Assembly: GCA_024403175.1 (NCBI GenBank)
Contig: JAKSSI010000047.1
Coordinates: 1 to 8,551 of the forward strand
Direction: 5' to 3'
Length of the DNA stretch: 8,551 nucleotides
Source of the DNA: Clostridia bacterium
GTDB lineage: Bacteria; Bacillota_A; Clostridia; Peptostreptococcales; Anaerovoracaceae
Both the position numbers and the translations under genes were made by a program. Shown in pieces: positions 6,402 to 8,551 of the stretch. Within the stretch, counting starts at the first letter, position 1, and each line of letters starts with the position of its first letter. A model generated the notes under the pieces. The model did not search any database, was not told the DNA's origin, and saw only the letters and a program-made list of their open reading frames with translations.

Positions 6402-8070
6402 CTTTTAAAGACTCCTGTAAGTTTGTAATTGCAATTTTAGTTTCGGCAGCTGTTTCACCTAAAAGGAGTGCAATTTCCTGAACGGTTTTCATTTGCTTCT
6501 TAGACACTTCATCTGCAAGAGCCAATGTCTGAGAAACAATCTTTTCATGCTTTCTCTTCTGAGTTTCATCTTCTGTAACATCAATAAGAATAAGCATTAT
6601 CTGATGATAGTTTTTGTCATATACAAAACGCTGCTCAACATATTTACCATATTCAGAAAGATATATACGCTGCGGGTCAGGTCTTGTGCCCGTAGTTATA
6701 AGCTGCATAAACGGCTGTGCATCCATGTAGTAAATTATGGATTTTCCAATCATCGCACTTGGAGATGGGTCGCCGAATATTTCAAGCGCACTCTTATTAA
6801 TTGCGGTAATTACAAAATCATCGTTAATCAGAATAATTCCGTTTGGTGAATTATTAAACAGCATGCTGGAAATATCTTCTGCACGATTCTTAAGGTATGG
6901 AAGACACATTGTAATTTCAGCCTTGCCCTGATATACAGCAATAGCCTTGTCTCTGCAGGTTGCATAGCCGCACGAACCGCAGTTTAATTCATCTGCAGGC
7001 TTCTTCTTACCCATATCATTAAGAATCTGCTGAATTTCTCTGCTGGAAGGCTGATGAGCAGATTTCTGAAGCCAAGTAAAATCTTTGCTAAGAGAATCTT
7101 TTTCAGGCTGAGCGAAATCATAATCCTCTTCTGATGCAGATCTTTCAATAGTTAATCTATCAAGAATTGGCGTATGATGATATTTTCTTAAGATAGGTCC
7201 GCCAATGCAGCTATTTGTGCAAGCAGACATTTCAATAAAGCAATTGTGAATATTTCCTTTTGAAATTTCATCTAAAGCTGCTTTGCACTTCTTAACACCG
7301 TCAACAGCAAAATATGTGTATTCTGGATGCTTTTCAGAGAAAGTTTTAAGGATTCCTCCTGAAATAGGATAGAGTCTTGTTTTTCCTCCAAGATCTGCAC
7401 TGCTATTATCAAGAACAATGTTTTCAGTTTCAAACCATTTAACAATATCCTCGAAAGTTATAACTGCATCTACAATTCCTTCGTAAGTTTTTGCTTCATC
7501 AATCTTTGCAATGCATGGTCCAATAAATACAGTCTTTGCGTCTGGAATGTTTTCTTTAATTCTTTGGCAGCTTACCTGCATTGGAGATTTTGTATGAGCA
7601 AGTTTTTTAATAAGGTCTGGATAATATTTTTGAACAAGTAAATTAACAGAATGGCAGCATGTAGAAATAATTACATCTTGCTTTTCTTCTGTCATAAGTC
7701 TTTCGTATTCTTTTGTTACGGCTGTTGCTGCTTCTGCAGTTTCTACTACATCATAAAAACCAAGTTTGCAAAGCTCGCTCTTCATTTCTGCTATGCCGGC
7801 GCCATTGAATGCAGCAATATAAGATGGTGCTAAAGATGCAACAACTTTTTCACCATCAGCTATCCAACGCTTTACAAGGGTCAGTCCGTCTTTAACAACT
7901 TTTGCATCCTGCGGGCAGTGGTTATAGCAAAGTCCACAAAGTATACATTCATCGTCAATAATCTGTGCCTGTCCAGATGAATATCTAATTGCCTTTACAG
8001 GACAATACATTAAACATCTATGGCAATTCTTGCATTTATTAATATTTAGAGTAATACATTTTTCAGCCAT
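6394..8070 (-). CDS. Sensory-type [FeFe]-hydrogenase-like protein with Fe-S and PAS domains
   Basis: A 558-residue multidomain protein. Two [4Fe-4S] ferredoxin motifs come first (C13, C16, C19, C23 and C42, C45, C48, C52). The H-cluster domain spans about 70-310. Using Clostridium pasteurianum CpI numbering, the relay cysteine C299 corresponds to C138 and the cluster ligands C300, C355, C499 and C503 to C139, C186, C284 and C288; K358 is kept as K189. The three signature loops are altered to STCCHSV, GPCIAK and EMSACTNSCIGG, so the methionines M353 and M497 become G184 and S282. A further Fe-S domain of the CxxCGYxxC type follows (C364, C367, C372, C389), then a PAS domain (about 398-500) and a helical tail (about 503-558). 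This architecture fits a sensor rather than a catalytic H2 producer. The gene has GAGGG seven bases before its ATG and overlaps the phosphatase gene by 8 bp. Confidence 0.9.
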   Translation of the reverse strand: MAEKCITLNINKCKNCHRCLMYCPVKAIRYSSGQAQIIDDECILCGLCYNHCPQDAKVVKDGLTLVKRWIADGEKVVASLAPSYIAAFNGAGIAEMKSELCKLGFYDVVETAEAATAVTKEYERLMTEEKQDVIISTCCHSVNLLVQKYYPDLIKKLAHTKSPMQVSCQRIKENIPDAKTVFIGPCIAKIDEAKTYEGIVDAVITFEDIVKWFETENIVLDNSSADLGGKTRLYPISGGILKTFSEKHPEYTYFAVDGVKKCKAALDEISKGNIHNCFIEMSACTNSCIGGPILRKYHHTPILDRLTIERSASEEDYDFAQPEKDSLSKDFTWLQKSAHQPSSREIQQILNDMGKKKPADELNCGSCGYATCRDKAIAVYQGKAEITMCLPYLKNRAEDISSMLFNNSPNGIILINDDFVITAINKSALEIFGDPSPSAMIGKSIIYYMDAQPFMQLITTGTRPDPQRIYLSEYGKYVEQRFVYDKNYHQIMLILIDVTEDETQKRKHEKIVSQTLALADEVSKKQMKTVQEIALLLGETAAETKIAITNLQESLKDE

Positions 8071-8089
8071 TTTTATACCCTCGTATATT

Positions 8090-8551
8090 TTAGTCTGCGC
8101 TAAATTCTTTTATGTATATTATAAACCTTGCGACCCAATCAAGGAACATTGCATACCAAATACCAAGAACACTTGTCTTAAGAACCAGTATGAAAAGATA
8201 TGCAAATCCTATACGGAAAATCCACATTACAGAAATTGATACTATCATTGTAAATGTTGCTCTTCCGATAGCTCTGAAATAGGATGGAGTAAGGAAGGCT
8301 ATAGGCCACATTACCATTGCAATGCAGTGTGCAAAAATTAGCTTTTCTGCATACATTGCAGATTCGCCAGATAAGTTGTAGCAACTTACGAAGAAATGTC
8401 TACCGATTACCAATACACTGCAAATTACAACGAGTATCGCGTAGTTAAGGAAGAGTAATTTTTTCGCATTGTGCTTTGCCTGATCTTTATGTCCGGCACC
8501 AAGGCACTGTCCTACTATGGATATCATTGCAGCACCAAGTGCATTTCCTGG
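8090..8551 (-). CDS. MATE-family exporter, C-terminal part (gene continues past the right edge)
   Basis: The last 153 residues of a MATE transporter, open at the window edge; the ATG at 8527 is internal, because the frame continues upstream as PGNALGAA. The entry motif PGNALGAAMISIVGQCLGAG is the classic start of the second-lobe helix that carries the conserved VGQxLGAG in MATE proteins. It is followed by helices at roughly 38-55, 70-90, 98-115 and 120-145 of the fragment and by the family-typical tail GIWYAMFLDWVARFIIYI. It is distinct from the MATE gene at 943-2331 and belongs to a different branch. Its stop lies 19 bp before the H-cluster protein's start, with that gene's ribosome site in the gap, so the three genes are probably co-transcribed. 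Whether it works with the sensor pair is unknown. Confidence 0.88.
   Translation of the reverse strand, partial: PGNALGAAMISIVGQCLGAGHKDQAKHNAKKLLFLNYAILVVICSVLVIGRHFFVSCYNLSGESAMYAEKLIFAHCIAMVMWPIAFLTPSYFRAIGRATFTMIVSISVMWIFRIGFAYLFILVLKTSVLGIWYAMFLDWVARFIIYIKEFSAD

Noticed and set aside
6493..6849. Open frame of 118 codons on the plus strand
   Set aside because: It is antisense to the PAS region of the hydrogenase-like gene; low-complexity hydrophobic/basic translation and no start signal.

Overview
The window looks like part of a genome from a strictly anaerobic, low-GC Gram-positive bacterium (Bacillota, most likely class Clostridia). The basis is the AT-rich, AGGAGG-led genes, an H-cluster protein of the [FeFe]-hydrogenase family with a PAS domain next to a SpoIIE-type phosphatase, a CsoR regulator, and Firmicutes-style MATE transporters. 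No species can be named. Genes fill nearly all of it: the longest gene-free stretches are 786-942 (157 bp) and 5085-5228 (144 bp), and both hold promoters. I saw no RNA gene, insertion sequence or CRISPR array.

Left part (1-2380). A truncated FAD-dependent oxidoreductase of the glycerol-3-phosphate dehydrogenase/LhgO type runs leftwards off the window. A complete MATE-family exporter (943-2331) is transcribed rightwards. Their promoters are divergent and interleaved in the 157-bp gap. The last ten or so codons at the left edge stop matching the oxidoreductase family and instead read like the XerD recombinase motif TRQGFWKIIK. That suggests a chimeric junction at the end of the sequence.

Middle (2348-5199, minus strand). 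A metal-response operon reads: small membrane-anchored protein (DUF6110-like), then a P1B-type ATPase, then a CsoR-family repressor, ending at a bidirectional terminator shared with the MATE gene. Its promoter (TTGACA, 18 bp, TATACT) carries a perfect 7-4-7 operator-like palindrome (TATACCC-N4-GGGTATA) between and over the -10/-35 elements. A second, near-perfect copy lies 34 bp downstream. CsoR has the full Cys-His-Cys Cu(I) signature, yet the ATPase lacks the CPC/SPC membrane motif of known copper pumps and has SCA instead.

Right part (5229-8551, minus strand). The end of a second MATE transporter (cut by the right edge) is followed after 19 bp by an H-cluster protein and, with an 8-bp overlap (ATGAATAG), a PP2C/SpoIIE phosphatase. 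The H-cluster protein has two ferredoxin clusters, an H-cluster domain with all ligand cysteines, a further four-cysteine Fe-S domain, a PAS domain and a helical tail. Its substitutions around the H-cluster resemble those of sensory hydrogenases. The likely job of the pair is to sense H2 or redox state and signal through protein dephosphorylation. No clear terminator separates this operon from the metal operon downstream.
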